Shown here: in pieces, positions 1-12,020 of the stretch
How positions within the stretch are numbered: position 1 is the stretch's first letter
How the letters are laid out: each line of letters opens with the position of its first letter
Source: Pteria penguin
Taxonomy: Eukaryota; Mollusca; Bivalvia; Pterioida; Pteriidae
Assembly (NCBI GenBank): GCA_035048485.1
Contig: CM068590.1
Location: 10,591,329-10,655,328, forward strand
Direction of reading: 5' to 3'
Length of the DNA: 64,000 nucleotides
Program-made: the position numbers and the translations under genes
Notes under the pieces: generated by a model
What the model was told of the DNA's origin: nothing
What the model saw: the letters and a program-made list of their open reading frames with translations, nothing else
Databases searched by the model: none

Positions 1-130
1 CTCTCTATCTCCTCACTATCTCTGTCTCTTCACTTCTCTCTATCTCCTCACTTCTCTCTGTCTCTTCACTTCTTTCTATCTCCTCGCTTTTCTCAAACTC
101 TTCACTTCTTTTGATCTCCTCGCTTTTCTC
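1..130. repeat. CT-rich short tandem repeat
   Basis: Pyrimidine-rich repeat built from variants of the units TCTCTATCTCCTCACTTC and TCTCTGTCTCTTCACTTC. It begins at or before the window edge and decays by about position 140. No coding potential is seen. Confidence 0.85.
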
Positions 131-759
131 CATCTCCTCTATAATACCCTCATTCAGTAATGTTCTGCTTCATAATACACTGGCTGTTTTAGAATTTTGG
201 TTTGGTCTTCTTTTCATTATGGATGTTTCATTCCAATGCTTAATCAGATAACTCTTGTTGACTTTGATTTCACACTCAAATAAACTCTTTTATATGTGAT
301 CATTGTTTACTTATATGTAAGCGTCTAAATGACAGAATCGGACTAAATGGAATAAGAACAAAAAAAGCCCGAACAGAATACCGATTCTAATTTTGCCGAT
401 TTTCCCGTTCGCCATGTGGGCAATCAGTTTCTGAGAATTCGGTGGCCCACAGTCAAATTTGGTCGCATTGGCCATTGGGCGAGTGGGAAGTTGTGACCCT
501 GTTTGTCACTTCACATATTGGATGCAATGACACAGTTTCTATCAGCAAAGTTCTCCCACACAAAATATGAATATCATACTAGATTGTATGAGCCCCAACA
601 GTTTCGGAAGAAATTAGGGAGTTGGAAACCCTCTACCCCCTCCCCATCCCCATCAAATAATGTCAATAAAAAGGTTGTTTTGTGAGCTAGGAACCACCTT
701 CCTTGGTTATTGTGGACAAAAATTTGATGGAGTTATAATATAGTATACATATGGTCTAC

Positions 760-1256
760 GGTTAAGTCGCCCCAAAGTAAAGTCGCCCTATATTGGTTAA
801 GTCGCCCCATAATGTCAAGTGAAGTCACCCTAATGCATGATGTAGAAATCGATCTGTTTATGATAATTGTTTGAGTTATCTATTTGTTCACTTGTAATAA
901 AATTGTAATTAAATTAATGATTGTGCTACTTGTGTCTTATCCTTCATAAAATTACAAGATTTTAATTTACTAGAGAAAAGTTCTTCATCAGTAATGGCAG
1001 TATAGATATAAACACCAATCGCACGAGGCGACTTCAATTGATATTAATAATTATCCTTTAGTAAACATACACCAAAATATTTATTCATAAAACTTTATTT
1101 TCATCAATAAAAATATAATTAATAATTCAATTTAACATATATTTGAATATAATGATGAATCTCTATGTGGGGCGAGCTTACTTGACAATATGGGGCGACT
1201 TAACCGATATTGGGGGACTTGACTTTAGGGCGACTTGACATTGGGGCAACTTAACC
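760..1256. mobile_element. 497-bp non-autonomous element with GTCGCCCC-rich terminal inverted repeats
   Basis: The left end starts GGTTAAGTCGCCCCA and the right end, read on the opposite strand, starts GGTTAAGTTGCCCCA. Both arms run about 75 bases and are made of repeated GTCGCCCC/AGTCGCCCT motifs, with an AT-rich centre that has no ORF. A TTAA lies close to each outer edge (761-766 and 1250-1255), which could be a TTAA target duplication, but it also belongs to the internal repeat motif, so the superfamily cannot be decided. Confidence 0.7.
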
Positions 1257-1377
1257 TGACTCCATACATATTACTAGTACATATGTATATAATAAGGCCT
1301 GAAGGTGATTAAGGTTTCCAATCTGGAATTCAAACACGCGAACTGTGTAGACTCTGCCTGGCTCTGAAATAATTTCT

Positions 1378-1430
1378 ATTGAAACGGTCGGCTCATACTG
1401 GTGGTGAAGGTATGAGCCGACCGTTTCAAT
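1378..1430. repeat. Perfect 21-bp inverted repeat (hairpin)
   Basis: Arm 1378-1398 (starts ATTGAAACGGTCGG) is repeated exactly in reverse complement at 1410-1430, separated by 11 bases. The core GAAACGGTCGGCTCATAC is GC-rich compared with its surroundings. It is probably a small foldback or MITE remnant. Confidence 0.85.
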
Positions 1431-1944
1431 AAAAATTAGCTCTGAAAGAGAAATGCCTTCGCCCCCATTGGCTAAATCAGCTCCCAGAAAGTTGGCTTTG
1501 ACACTTTAAGTGGAGCACCTTGGGAAATCTGTTAGTTTTATAATATTTATAAGCCAGAGCTTGCAAGTTGCATAACAACTTAGACGCTGGCGAAATTTGC
1601 TTTAAAATTCAATATACTATGTATAGTACAGTATTTGCAGGGAAGTTTCTGATAAAGAACTGTGATAAAAATAGTGAAATTTGAATATTATTTACCAACG
1701 TTTCACTTTACGACCATTACGACGTATCCTACTTTTATTTTCTTTTTCTACTTTCGTTTTTGTCTGGCATAATTGCGCAAATACGCATTGATGATTTGTA
1801 AAGGGTTTCTCAGACTTTTATAACTCTTATATGTATATAACATATTTGATAATTTATTCAGAGAAACTCATTTCAAACCTAAAGTAATTTTATCACAAAT
1901 TTAATCGAATTTAGGCAACATTTTCTCTAGTCTGGTGCGCAATA

Positions 1945-4900
1945 ATGTGTTTGTTGTTTTTATATGTAAACGATGATCCAAGGGAGAGTGCTTATCGGCT
2001 CATTCTAATCAATAACAGAGATGAGTTTTGGGATAGACCAACAAAACCACTGTCTTGTTGGGAAAGCAACCCCCAGTGTTTTAGTGGTAAGTATATTCTT
2101 TTTTTGGGGGAGGGGGGGGGGTGTTATGTTTATAACTTTTATAACTAGTCAAGCTTGTCTGGCCTAGTGGATGAGGTTCTTGGTTTGTGACCTAGAGGTC
2201 CCAGGTTAAATGCCCGCCCAGGGCACACTGGTGTTTTGTCTTTCGGATGAGACAGTGAAAACCGAGATCCCGTCTCACGGTAGGCGTGGCACATAAAAGA
2301 TTCCTCACTTTGGCGGGGTCCGTTGCAAAGGTAGAAAGTTCTGTGCAATGAATCAGGCAGATGCCGTCACCATATAGTGTGTTCCCATACAACCCATTTT
2401 TCCTGAAATTAGCTAGAGTTATCTCCCTCATTGGAGTACAACCCTCGGACTTTATCCATCACTGCCCATACAAAACTGCTTGATTTAACTTAATTTTGTA
2501 ATATAATCACATTGTATGTATAAATATTTTATTGAAAATATTTAACTGATTGATTATATATTTACTGATTTATAGAGACTGAAGTCACAAAATCTGCTCT
2601 GATAATTAGTAAATTTCTCAAAACTTTAATGAAGTTTACATGATAGAGATGGAAAAAGCCCGAGAGTTGTACTCCAACATGGCCGTTAATGCTAGTATTG
2701 TGACATCACATGGGCAAACTCTATAAGTGAAATAACTGTGGATCGAGTGACATAAAACAATTTATAACTAGTCCGAGATTCAGTCTACCTTTCTCCCACT
2801 TTTGATATTGGCTTCTTGTGGGAGAGGGTCAGAGGGACTTTCTTCATCAAGAGTTGGAATTTTAGTGATACCAGCTAGTATCGGGATAAACAAGCCTTGG
2901 CGACAAATAAATGTTTTGCACAGCGAACTTGCAGCCTATAATCCAATAAATGAACATTTAACTTACTCGATCATAGAGATACCTTTTCGTCTATATATAG
3001 AGATCTATAACCTCTGCTAGCTGCCGTTTTATCTCAAAACACAGCAAGATTCTCCACTTCACCATATGTGTATACTGTTTGGGTATGATATCAGATCTTG
3101 CAGAGTGTGTCTTTGCATTTTTGACACATCAACATCTGACACATTTTTCTAAACAACTACACAAGGAAACCTCAAATTTGGCATCTTTGCCATTCGTCAC
3201 GAAAATTAAAAATTTTGAAAAACTCTTAAAAATTTCATAAGGATTTTGTGAAATGACCTGCAGATATATATATGTTTATTCGACTGATATTTGTTATAGC
3301 TCAAGACCTTGAGGCGGAAAGCAAGAGAGGAACATGGCTAGCAATGTCCAAGGATGGTAAAATCGGTGTACTTGTAAACATCATGGGTATACCGGGAAAA
3401 GATAAGAAATCAAGAGGTATCAACGTTTACAGTGTGAGAGGGTCTATCCTATTTGTTTGTTCTTGCTGTAGTTATAAGTTTTCATGTGTTCGTCTGTGAC
3501 AAACGTATTATGGTATACAATTATCTGTCCATCCATCTGTCATCCACATGATGCACCTTATCTTGAAAATACTTCCTGTGAATTACATCAAAGCCTGACG
3601 ATCTTTATACATTTTTGTTAAATTTCGATATTTTGTTCTAGAGTTATGGGACTTCATTCATCAAATTTTTACAAATTGCACTATATCCTGGGACCGCTTT
3701 CTGTGATCTACTTCAAACTTCACACAGTTGTTTGTCATGAGAACATCTGAATCAATTTTAACAAAAATTCCTACTTCATGGGACACTACATACAAATAAA
3801 TATCTTGAGCTCTTATCTATACTACAAAGTGGCATATCATAGGCTTATGGCGCAGCTGTTTATTCATCCTGATACAATGTAACAAAAATGTTACTCCGTG
3901 CCATATTTGATAACGTTATGGCTCAGCTTCAGTGCGAGGAAGTTGTCCACAGGTTATGCACCGTTGCTTTTCTTTTTCCTAGTGTTTATTAACGGTCAAA
4001 ATTTCCCTATACCTTTAATCCCTATAGTTATTTTATCATGGTGTTTTCCAAACTGTTTTACTCTATGCATAAATTTTGGAACTATTTTATTTTTTTCATG
4101 GTAATTGGACAAAATAGTTGAATTCTTTGATGTAAACTCAAATTTGACTGTACATAGTGAATATGTCTTTACTGCAGTAGATGCTAATTCTTCATAGGAG
4201 TATGATCTCATTAATGTTATACATGGTGGGCATGGTTGTACTATATTATACATGATGGGCATGACTGTTCAGTACTATACACTAATTCTTCATGGTTATG
4301 TGGTTATACATGGTGGGCATGACTGTGCAGTACTATATGCTAATTCTTCATGGCTATGTGGTTATACATGGTGGGCATGACTGTGCAGTACTATACACTA
4401 ATTCTTCATGGCTATGTGGTTATACATGGTGGGCATGACTGTGCAGTACTATACACTAATTCTTCATGTGGTTATACATGGTGGGCATGGTTGTACTAAA
4501 TAACTGGAGATATTTATTCTTCATAGTTATGTGATCTCATCATAGTTATACATTGTGGGCATGACAATGGTAGTACAGTGTATATACTAATTCTTCATTG
4601 CTATGTGATTATACATGGTGGGCATGACTGTACAGTAAGAGATAGTAACTCTTTATAGGCTTGTGTGGTTATATATGTTAGGCATGTCTGTACTATAGGA
4701 GATACTACCTCATCGTGGCCATGTGATATCATCATAGTTATATGTGGTGGACATGTCTGTACTGTAGGAGATACTACCCCTTCGTGGGCATGTGATATCA
4801 TCATAGTTATATATGGTGGGCATGTCTGTACTATAGGAGATACTGCCTCTTCGTGGCCATGTGATATCATCAGTTATATGTGGTGGGCATGTCTGTACTA

Positions 4901-7900
4901 TAGGAGACACTACCTCTTCGTGGGCATGTGATATCATCATGGTTATATATGGTGGGCATGTCTGTACTATAGGAGATACTACCTCTTCGTGGGCATGTGA
5001 TATCATCATGGTTATATATGGTGGGCATGTCTGTACTATAGGAGATACTACCTCTTCGTGGGCATGTGATATCATCATAGTTATATATGGTGGGCATGTC
5101 TGTACTATAGGAGATACTACCTCATCGTGGCCATGTGATATCATCATAGTTATATGTGGTGGGCATGTCTGTACTATAGGAGATACTACCTCTTCGTGGG
5201 CATGTGATATCATCATAGTTATATGTGGTGGGCATGTCTGTACTATAGGAGATACTACCCCTTCGTAGGCATGTGATATCATCATGGTTATATGTGGTGG
5301 GCATGTCTGTACTATAGGAGATACTACCCCTTCGTGGGCATGTGATATCATCATGGTTATATGTGGTGGGCATGTCTGTACTATAGGAGATACTACCTCT
5401 TCGTGGGCATGTGATATCATCATAGTTATATGTGGTGGGCATGTCTGTACTATAGGAGATACTACCCCTTCGTAGGCATGTGATATCATCATAGTTATAT
5501 GTGGTGGGCATGTCTGTACTATAGGAGATACTACCCCTTCGTGGGCATGTGATATCATCATGGTTATATATGGTGGGCATGTCTGTACTGTAGGAGATAC
5601 TACCCCTTCGTGGGCATGTGATATCATCATAGTTATATGTGGTGGGCATGTCTGTACTATAGGAGATACTACCCCTTCGTGGGCATGTTATATCATCATG
5701 ATTATATTTGGTGGACATGTCTGTACTATAGGAGATACTGCTTCTTAATGGGCATATGATCTCATTATGGTTATATATGATGGGCATGTCTAAAGGAGTA
5801 GGAGATACTAACAGATGATAGTTATATAATGATTGTTACAGGTGATTTGGTGCATGATTTTCTGACGAGTTCTTTGTGCGGGAAAGATTATATTGAGCAG
5901 TGCATATCTCCTCACAGAGAAGATTATAATGGCTTTCACCTGGTTCTCTTGGATCTCAGGTAGGGCGAGATGAAAAATGATAAAATAGAAAATATCACAC
6001 AGTCTTTTCTATTAATTTATTTATATATACATCGACTTTCATATAGAAGATTTGACTTTGGAGATTTAATTCAAAATGTTTAACAGAATGAGATACATAA
6101 GGTTGTGTACAGTGAGATATGTACTGTTAGAAAAGATACTGTGAGATATAAAGAAAATTATGACACATAAACTACGAGATAAATATCTTGTGTGGGCGAA
6201 CTTAGTATTTGTTTTTTGAGGTGAAAATTTTAGATGGTTTGTTCATTTCTAGATTAATGATATGCAAAGATTTATTTATTTATTTATATCACTGAAATGG
6301 TGAAGTTATCAACCTGATACACTGCACAGAAATTCTGATCACCCTCACAATGACCCCCCCCCTTTCCAAAAAAAAGAAAAAAAAACAAAGTAGTAAAGAG
6401 ATCTTTAACAAATCAACATTTACTGCAACAATGAATACTTGCACCAAATAATACATACATTTCATTTTACAGTGATAAAGACACCAAATTTGAATACTTC
6501 TCGAACAAATCAGATGAAATCCTTAACTTAAACCATGGTAAGTATCTTCTTAGGCAAAATAGGTTACATACTACCCCCTCCTTTTCCCCCCTTCTTTTTA
6601 GCCAATCCAATATTGAATTGAGCCTGTAACAAATTGTCAGTGAATTTGAATCTTGGCTTGAGATGGTACAAGAAGTGTAAGGGATCAATCACGCAACTCC
6701 CCTAACCCCAGTAAAGAGTGTAAGAGGGAGTTTCCTTGACCCCAGTAAAGAGTGTAAGAAGGAGTTTATACGGGTGAGGGGGTTCTGTCAGGACCCTGAG
6801 ATTGTGTGATTACGAGAAGTATAATGATAATAAGTGGTTCTTGGATTTTGTTGCTTCATATTTTTGATGATAGATGCTAACCCAGGAAAGCTCAGTCTGA
6901 CGCATGTTTTGCTTGTGTGTGATGGGTCTGGGTTCAAGTCCCAGTGGAAGCCTGTTGCTTTTTGTTTTGTCTTTTCAAATGAGACAGTTAAAACTGAGGT
7001 AGTCTTTTTTTCTGTGCATCGCTTTGGTCAGATACCATTATGAGCTAGAAGTGATTAGATTGATTTTCACTGATTTTATATAAATTTGATTATGATCAGT
7101 TGTTGAAGGTTATAAATTTTAGGAGATCAATATTTTTGTAGGATTTTGTGGTCTGGGTAACTCTGTATTGCCATCTAAACCATGGAAGAAATGCGGCATG
7201 GGTCTGGAAAAATTCAAATGTGTTGTACAAGACAAAAGCAAGGTCAAGGACAATGAAAGTCTTATAAGTGACCTCCATAAAGTTTTATCCTCTTCAGAAA
7301 GGTATGTTTCAAACTAACAAAAAGGTAGGTCATTGATTTACTAAATAGATCATAGCAATATTTAATGTCCTTGACATTCGAGATTTGGGATATATAGGTT
7401 TTGGTATATCTGTCTGTCTGTCTTTGGCAAAAAACTATAACATTGTAAGATGTAGGACTTTCACATTTCATTTTCATTTCATATTTATTGTGACAAACTC
7501 TTAATTTAAACCAATATTTTACCCTTTAGTCTTCATATTGACCTTTGACTCACCTTCCAAAAACTGTCACGATGGCTGCCATCCAGGGGCATCAGTGTTT
7601 CACAGTTTTATCATTACTGGTTAATCTCAAAACCATTTATATAATGGAAAACAAGGGTGAGATTCATGATAACAAATACTATGAGATACTTTTTAATTAT
7701 ATGGAGCTAATTTTTGTGCTTTTCATGGTTTCTTGCACCCGTGACTTTACATTCAGTGAATTATGATATAATAAATACAGTATTATAAACAAAAATTATC
7801 ATAGCTACAAACTGACCTTACATAACATCAACCTCCGTTGACGTCACTTATACATATTAATCACATATTCATAATTTCAAAGTAGGGAATTGGTTGATCA

Positions 7901-10556
7901 AAACTATATGTAGGGTATACACTGTACATATATAAGTTTCTATTGAATAAATACTGTCTCAAGCCAAAGCTATGAATGACCATTGCTAGGTGAAATGAAT
8001 TTAGCAGGGCAGTTAAATTAGTGATACTCAAGTAAAATCAGTGTTATTCCTTATTCTGCTCTGGAACAGCCTCTTTGTCCACTGCATATACATGTGTCAA
8101 GGAATGTCACGTGAAGGGATATATTTTTTCAATCAGAAGTGGTGTATGTGAAATTACAAACACACATACCTCTATTTTGTGGTAAAAGCACCAAAATTGG
8201 AACCCAAAAAAATAAAGAATTTCACAGTAAATTCTAAAAGATGAAAAACCTTACATAGAGTAAATGAATGAAATGATGAATGAAATATGTCAAGCCATTG
8301 TGATCCATGTTGAATAATCTTTTATAAGTATGTTTTCTCCTAGTTGTGAATTTTTATGAAATGATTTTGCTTGATAACCACACAAGTACACATTGAGATA
8401 AAGCATTATGCCATCCTTAATATTCCTAATGACATTCATATCAATACTGTGATCTTTCTAAGTTTGTAGAAATTTGAAGACATTACATGCAAATTACCAA
8501 AATTGAAAGTAAAAACTCGTATGATTTATAAAACCTAAATTATTAAAAGTGAAAAGTTAGTTGACCAGTAGAGCTATTGACTTACCAGTGCCTCTGGTAG
8601 TGTTTGTACCTAGTAAGCCTCAATTATTCATCATAGGCATTCTGAATAATGTATATATTTGGCACTTGGAGACGAGCTAACTTTCTCATGTAAGTTACAC
8701 ATGATGTAAAGATATGAAAATCAGGGTCTGATTCAAACAAGTCTTTTATTCATTGCTAGATATGCTGATGATGATGTCTTGCAAAGACAGGCAGCCAATG
8801 TTGGCCATGATGATGTGCTAATAGGGGAACTGAGTTCAGTGTTCGTCCACTCCGGAAAACATAGATACGGAACAAGGTAATTATTGAAAGGCCATAAATC
8901 TATAGAATACTGGTACATGTGTTCTGTTACATGAACAAGATAAGTATAAAAAGGCCATAAATCTATAGAATACTAGTACTTGTGTTCTGTTACATGAACA
9001 ACTGAGTCTCCTTAAATATGGTCCTAAACATCAAGACACATCATAGAAAGAAATGCTAAATCTCTCACTCTTGCTACAACACATTTATTGAACATGTCGA
9101 TAAATAACCATTATAGTTCAGATATAAACAAGTGATAGACAAAATATAATGAGGGTTATAATAAGTTTTAATTTTATTTTCATTCGCAATATTTCTCGAT
9201 ATAAAATATTTTAAAAATCTAAGTGCATTGCTTTGATCTCCCATTGGGGACTAATTGTAGACACTCACTAAATATCTGGTATTCTGTCAAACCTATTTAG
9301 TAATTTTCTAATACCATATAATCATGCTGTAATATTTTGTTTTCCTATATGGTTGGAACTGTTATAGCTCAGTGGATAAAGTGCTTGTCCAATGGCTGGT
9401 ATAGAGACTGTGTAGTTCAATGGAGGAGGGGATGAGGTGCTTGCTTGTGACTTGGAGGACCTGATTTATATACAGTGCATCACAATAAAAAACTCAGTAG
9501 CTTAAATCCTGTAATCTTTGCTTCGGAAAAGGATTATTTTATCAATTATGAAGCAAAGATTACAGGATATAAGCTACTGAGACATGTTTATGAACAGTCA
9601 TAAATACAAGTAACAATCATCAAATATATTCAATACAACACGAGGATAGTGTAAAGACGTGAACAAAGAAATATTTATGATAATTAGGACATAGATAGTA
9701 TGTGAGAATCCTACTGACATTGGCGTGCTACCATTATCTATTCACAATGCAAACACAACAGTCCCTTGTTACAATAGACATAGCATGTGAAAGATCCTTT
9801 ACTGCTTCAGGTGGATCTGTTGCATAAGTCTAAACTTATAAGTGAAATAATTTCTGTGAAATATAAAACAAGAAACAGAAACAAAACAAACCAACACAGA
9901 ATTATTTACATTCATTCCTCATTCATCAATTGTATTCTAGCAAACATATCGATTTTTTTCATTAATTTATATAATGTCGGTGTTTTGTGAATATTTTCCT
10001 TTTCTTGACGATATGTCAATTTTATGAAATAGAATATTTTGTTCAGTGAAACACTGTATGCCACAGCAGAATTGATAAATGCAAGGAGGGGGCTTTTCTG
10101 ATCGGATCATTGCTATAGTGTGCTCAATGCCAGACCAAAGGGTTATGGGTTCAAACCCTTTCAGTGACTCATTAGTTTATTTAGATATCTCTTCCCTTCA
10201 ATAGGCCATGATTACATTTTTGTAATGAAAAGTATTTGAAAATTTGAGTTTTGTAAAATATGAAGAGCGATAGAAATTTAAATAACTGAGTTTTTTTTAA
10301 ACACATTTAATATAAAATTTGTGAAAACATATTTGAGAATTCATGAATTGATCATTTACATCACATGATTATCTTGCTATTCTGGTACCTAGCTTTAATT
10401 TAGAAGAGAATTATTTTCTCTTTCAGAACACATTCCTACATCTTGGTTGACCATAGTGGACATTGCGAATTTCGTCAGACTACATTGGTACCACCAGTGG
10501 ACCCAGATGAATTTCATTGGCGATCTGATATTGAAGAATTTTCCTTACAAGCTTGA
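1945..10556 (+). CDS. TANGO2: TANGO2, transport and Golgi organisation protein 2 homologue (NRDE family), 7 coding exons
   Basis: The gene is complete, with coding exons 1945-2086, 3300-3416, 5842-5959, 6473-6537, 7142-7301, 8760-8876 and 10427-10556. All junctions are GT-AG and all phases agree, giving 849 nt, 282 aa plus TGA (human TANGO2 is 276 aa). The protein starts M-C, as in the family, and Cys2 would be exposed if Met is removed. The family signature NRDEF is at residues 24-28, followed by W-D-R-P. Other matching landmarks are RGTWLAMS in exon 2, GDLVHDFL at the exon 2/3 junction, GLGN in exon 5, and the C-terminal THSYILVD and EFSLQA-stop. TANGO2 is a cytosolic/mitochondrial protein that affects ER-Golgi organisation, and worm homologues (HRG-9) have been linked to haem trafficking. 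Intron 2 contains the 69-bp minisatellite and intron 1 a SINE. The start was chosen because the family always begins MC(I/L). Confidence 0.95.
2152..2400 (+). mobile_element. tRNA-derived SINE in TANGO2 intron 1
   Basis: The head has an A-box-like TGGCCTAGTGG and a degenerate B box. The body carries GTCTTTCGGATGAGACAGTG, then AAACCGAGATCCCGT, GGCACATAAAAGATTCCTCA and CAGGCAGATGCCGTCACCAT, which recur in the SINEs at 10737 and 20908. This copy is diverged. Confidence 0.8.
4190..5815. repeat. 69-bp minisatellite in TANGO2 intron 2
   Basis: About 16 canonical units of 69 bp from roughly 4680 to 5800 (each contains GGTGGGCATGTCTGTACTAT, then AGGAGATACTACC and GTGATATCATCAT), preceded from 4190 by older, shorter degenerate units with ATACATGGTGGGCATGACTG. 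Because 69 is divisible by 3, a 23-residue unit stays open in several frames on both strands, producing apparent proteins of up to 306 aa (4710-5630, minus). These have no start context, splice signals or non-repeat sequence and are treated as by-products of the array. Confidence 0.95.
6873..7045 (+). mobile_element. Degenerate tRNA-derived SINE fragment
   Basis: Head with B-box-like GGTTCAAGTCCCA and body TTTTGTCTTTTCAAATGAGA then CAGTTAAAACTGAGG, matching the SINE core elsewhere in the window. The 3' half is lost. Confidence 0.6.
9357..9835 (+). mobile_element. SINE remnant split by an inverted-repeat insertion
   Basis: A SINE head with tRNA-like TAGCTCAGTGGATAAAGTGC lies at 9357-9465. The matching SINE tail (GTGAAAGATCCTTTACTGCT then TCAGGTGGATCTG) appears only at 9783-9835. 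Between them lies foreign sequence that includes the hairpin at 9493-9581. The element sits in TANGO2 intron 6. Confidence 0.5.
9493..9581. repeat. 32-bp inverted repeat (foldback element)
   Basis: Arm 9493-9524 (CTCAGTAGCTTAAATCCTGT...) pairs with 9550-9581 with a single mismatch; the loop is 25 bases. It resembles a short foldback MITE. Confidence 0.75.
10095..10170 (+). mobile_element. tRNA-like SINE head fragment
   Basis: A short tRNA-like stretch ending in the B-box-like GGGTTCAAACCCTTT. No SINE body follows. It lies in TANGO2 intron 6. Confidence 0.4.
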
Positions 10557-10736
10557 TTCATTTTCTTTTATCAAATTAACTCCTATCATAATGGGTAATT
10601 TTTACTGTTGGAAATCTCTATGATGTCTTTTGTAGAAGATAACGTTCAATTTTTATCCATATTCAGTCGCAAAATATAACTGCTTTGTGTAAAATGTTCT
10701 TTATATACAGAATTGGTTTACAGTCGATTGATTAAA

Positions 10737-10992
10737 CCGGCATGGCCTAGTGGTATCGCGCTGGACTCCTGATTGGGAGGCCGGGGTTCGAGTCCCGCTC
10801 TGGTCATGCCAGTGTCCTGTCTTTTGGATGAGACAGTAAAAACCGAGGCCCCGTGTCGTGGTATGCATGGCACGTTAAAGATCCCTCACTGCTTCGGGTG
10901 GGTCCATGGCAAAGGTCAAAATTTATATGCCCCGCATCAGGCAGATGCCGTCACCATATACGTGAAATATTCGTGCTGTGACGTTAAACAAA
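10737..10992 (+). mobile_element. Full-length tRNA-derived SINE (reference copy for this window)
   Basis: The tRNA-related head has an A box TGGCCTAGTGGTATCGCG and a canonical B box GGGTTCGAGTCCCGCT. The body carries CCTGTCTTTTGGATGAGACA, GTAAAAACCGAGGCCCC, GGCACGTTAAAGATCCCTCA, GCAGATGCCGTCACCATATA and a tail with ACGTTAAACAAAAATCAATC repeats. It lies 180 bases downstream of the TANGO2 stop, and its tail supplies AATAAA at 11005-11010, which could act as a TANGO2 poly(A) signal. I do not assign a named SINE family. Confidence 0.85.
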
Positions 10993-11764
10993 AATCAATC
11001 ATTCAATAAAAAACAGTTGATTTATTATCAAATCTCCAACACTGAACCAATGATTTAATTGTTATGTAAGGATGAAATAACAATGGTAGGTGTATGTGTG
11101 CCTCAAATGGACACCTCACTTAAATTTACAGCTAGCAGTAATCAACATGGTTTCTTTGGTCAAAAGGGATTCCTTTGAGATTTTACAACAGTAGAGTGAA
11201 ATATACATAATTTTATAAATTTTGTAATTTTGATTGATTCTTAAATTTCTTCTAAAAAAAGTGGACAGTCATAAACATAATGTATTGTATAGTATCAGTA
11301 AGTTAACTGTTTGTTCTTGAAAGATAATGAAATTATCCGAGTTCAACTATGATCTTTTGTTTGAGAGTATTCCATTAATCATCTGTGATAACTTTAGCAT
11401 TTACCAGGGTAAACTATAGTACAGTCAAGGTGTTTTGTAATCTTTCCACCTGCCACAGTGGGTCACATCCAGGTATAAATTTCAAGAATTACACAATTCA
11501 CTGTGTATTTTACAAAGGTGTGAATAAGCACAAGTAAATTTCCACCTTGATTCCCACTGTGATTTCAGGTGTTTTTTCTCTGTGATTTGTGCAGTTTCTC
11601 CCAATCACCTGGACTATACTGTATGGTGATGTTTAGTTAAATGTTTTCATTTTTAATAGACCTTTTTATGAGTTTTGTCACTTTACATTATATTTTATAG
11701 ATAATAAATGCATTGTTAGTTGGCATGTACATGTAATAAGTAGGAAATTCTTTGGGTATACTTT

Positions 11765-12020
11765 GAGCAAGACAATGAAGTTGAGACATAGATAGACTGT
11801 AGTGAATAGTAATGATATCAAGACAATGGAGTTGAGACATAGATAGGCTGTAGTGAATAGTAATGATATCAAGACAATGAAGTTGAGACATGGATAGGCT
11901 GTAGTGAATAGTAATGATATCAAGACAATGAAGTTGAGACATGGATAGGCTGTAGTGAATAGTAATGATATCAAGACAATGAAGTTGAGACATGGATAGG
12001 CTGTAGTGAATGATATCAAG
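11765..12020. repeat. 51-bp minisatellite, about 5 copies
   Basis: Unit contains AAGACAATGAAGTTGAGACA then TGGATAGGCTGTAGTGAATA and GTAATGATATC. 51 is divisible by 3, so 17-residue units stay open in two minus-strand frames (11678-12034 and 11688-12056), giving false ORFs of about 120 aa. Confidence 0.95.

Larger units (their letters stand above)
131..1944. other. Intergenic region upstream of TANGO2
   Basis: No convincing gene is seen. The stretch contains the inverted-repeat element at 760-1256 and the hairpin at 1378-1430. A plausible 3' splice site (TTTTCTCTAG) ends at about 1930, 15 bases before the TANGO2 start codon, so the transcript probably has a 5' UTR intron whose first exon lies in this region or further upstream. 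Confidence 0.5.

Noticed and set aside
4710..5630. 306-aa minus-strand ORF and overlapping 221-aa and 135-aa ORFs
   Set aside because: Entirely made of the 69-bp minisatellite in TANGO2 intron 2; the period is a multiple of three so open frames are expected without coding function.
6350..6600. Possible extra TANGO2 exon near the C and A runs
   Set aside because: The phase of exons 3, 4 and 5 is already continuous; no additional exon is needed or fits.
10737..10810. tRNA gene
   Set aside because: A and B boxes are present, but the sequence continues into a SINE body shared by many copies and the acceptor stem does not pair fully.
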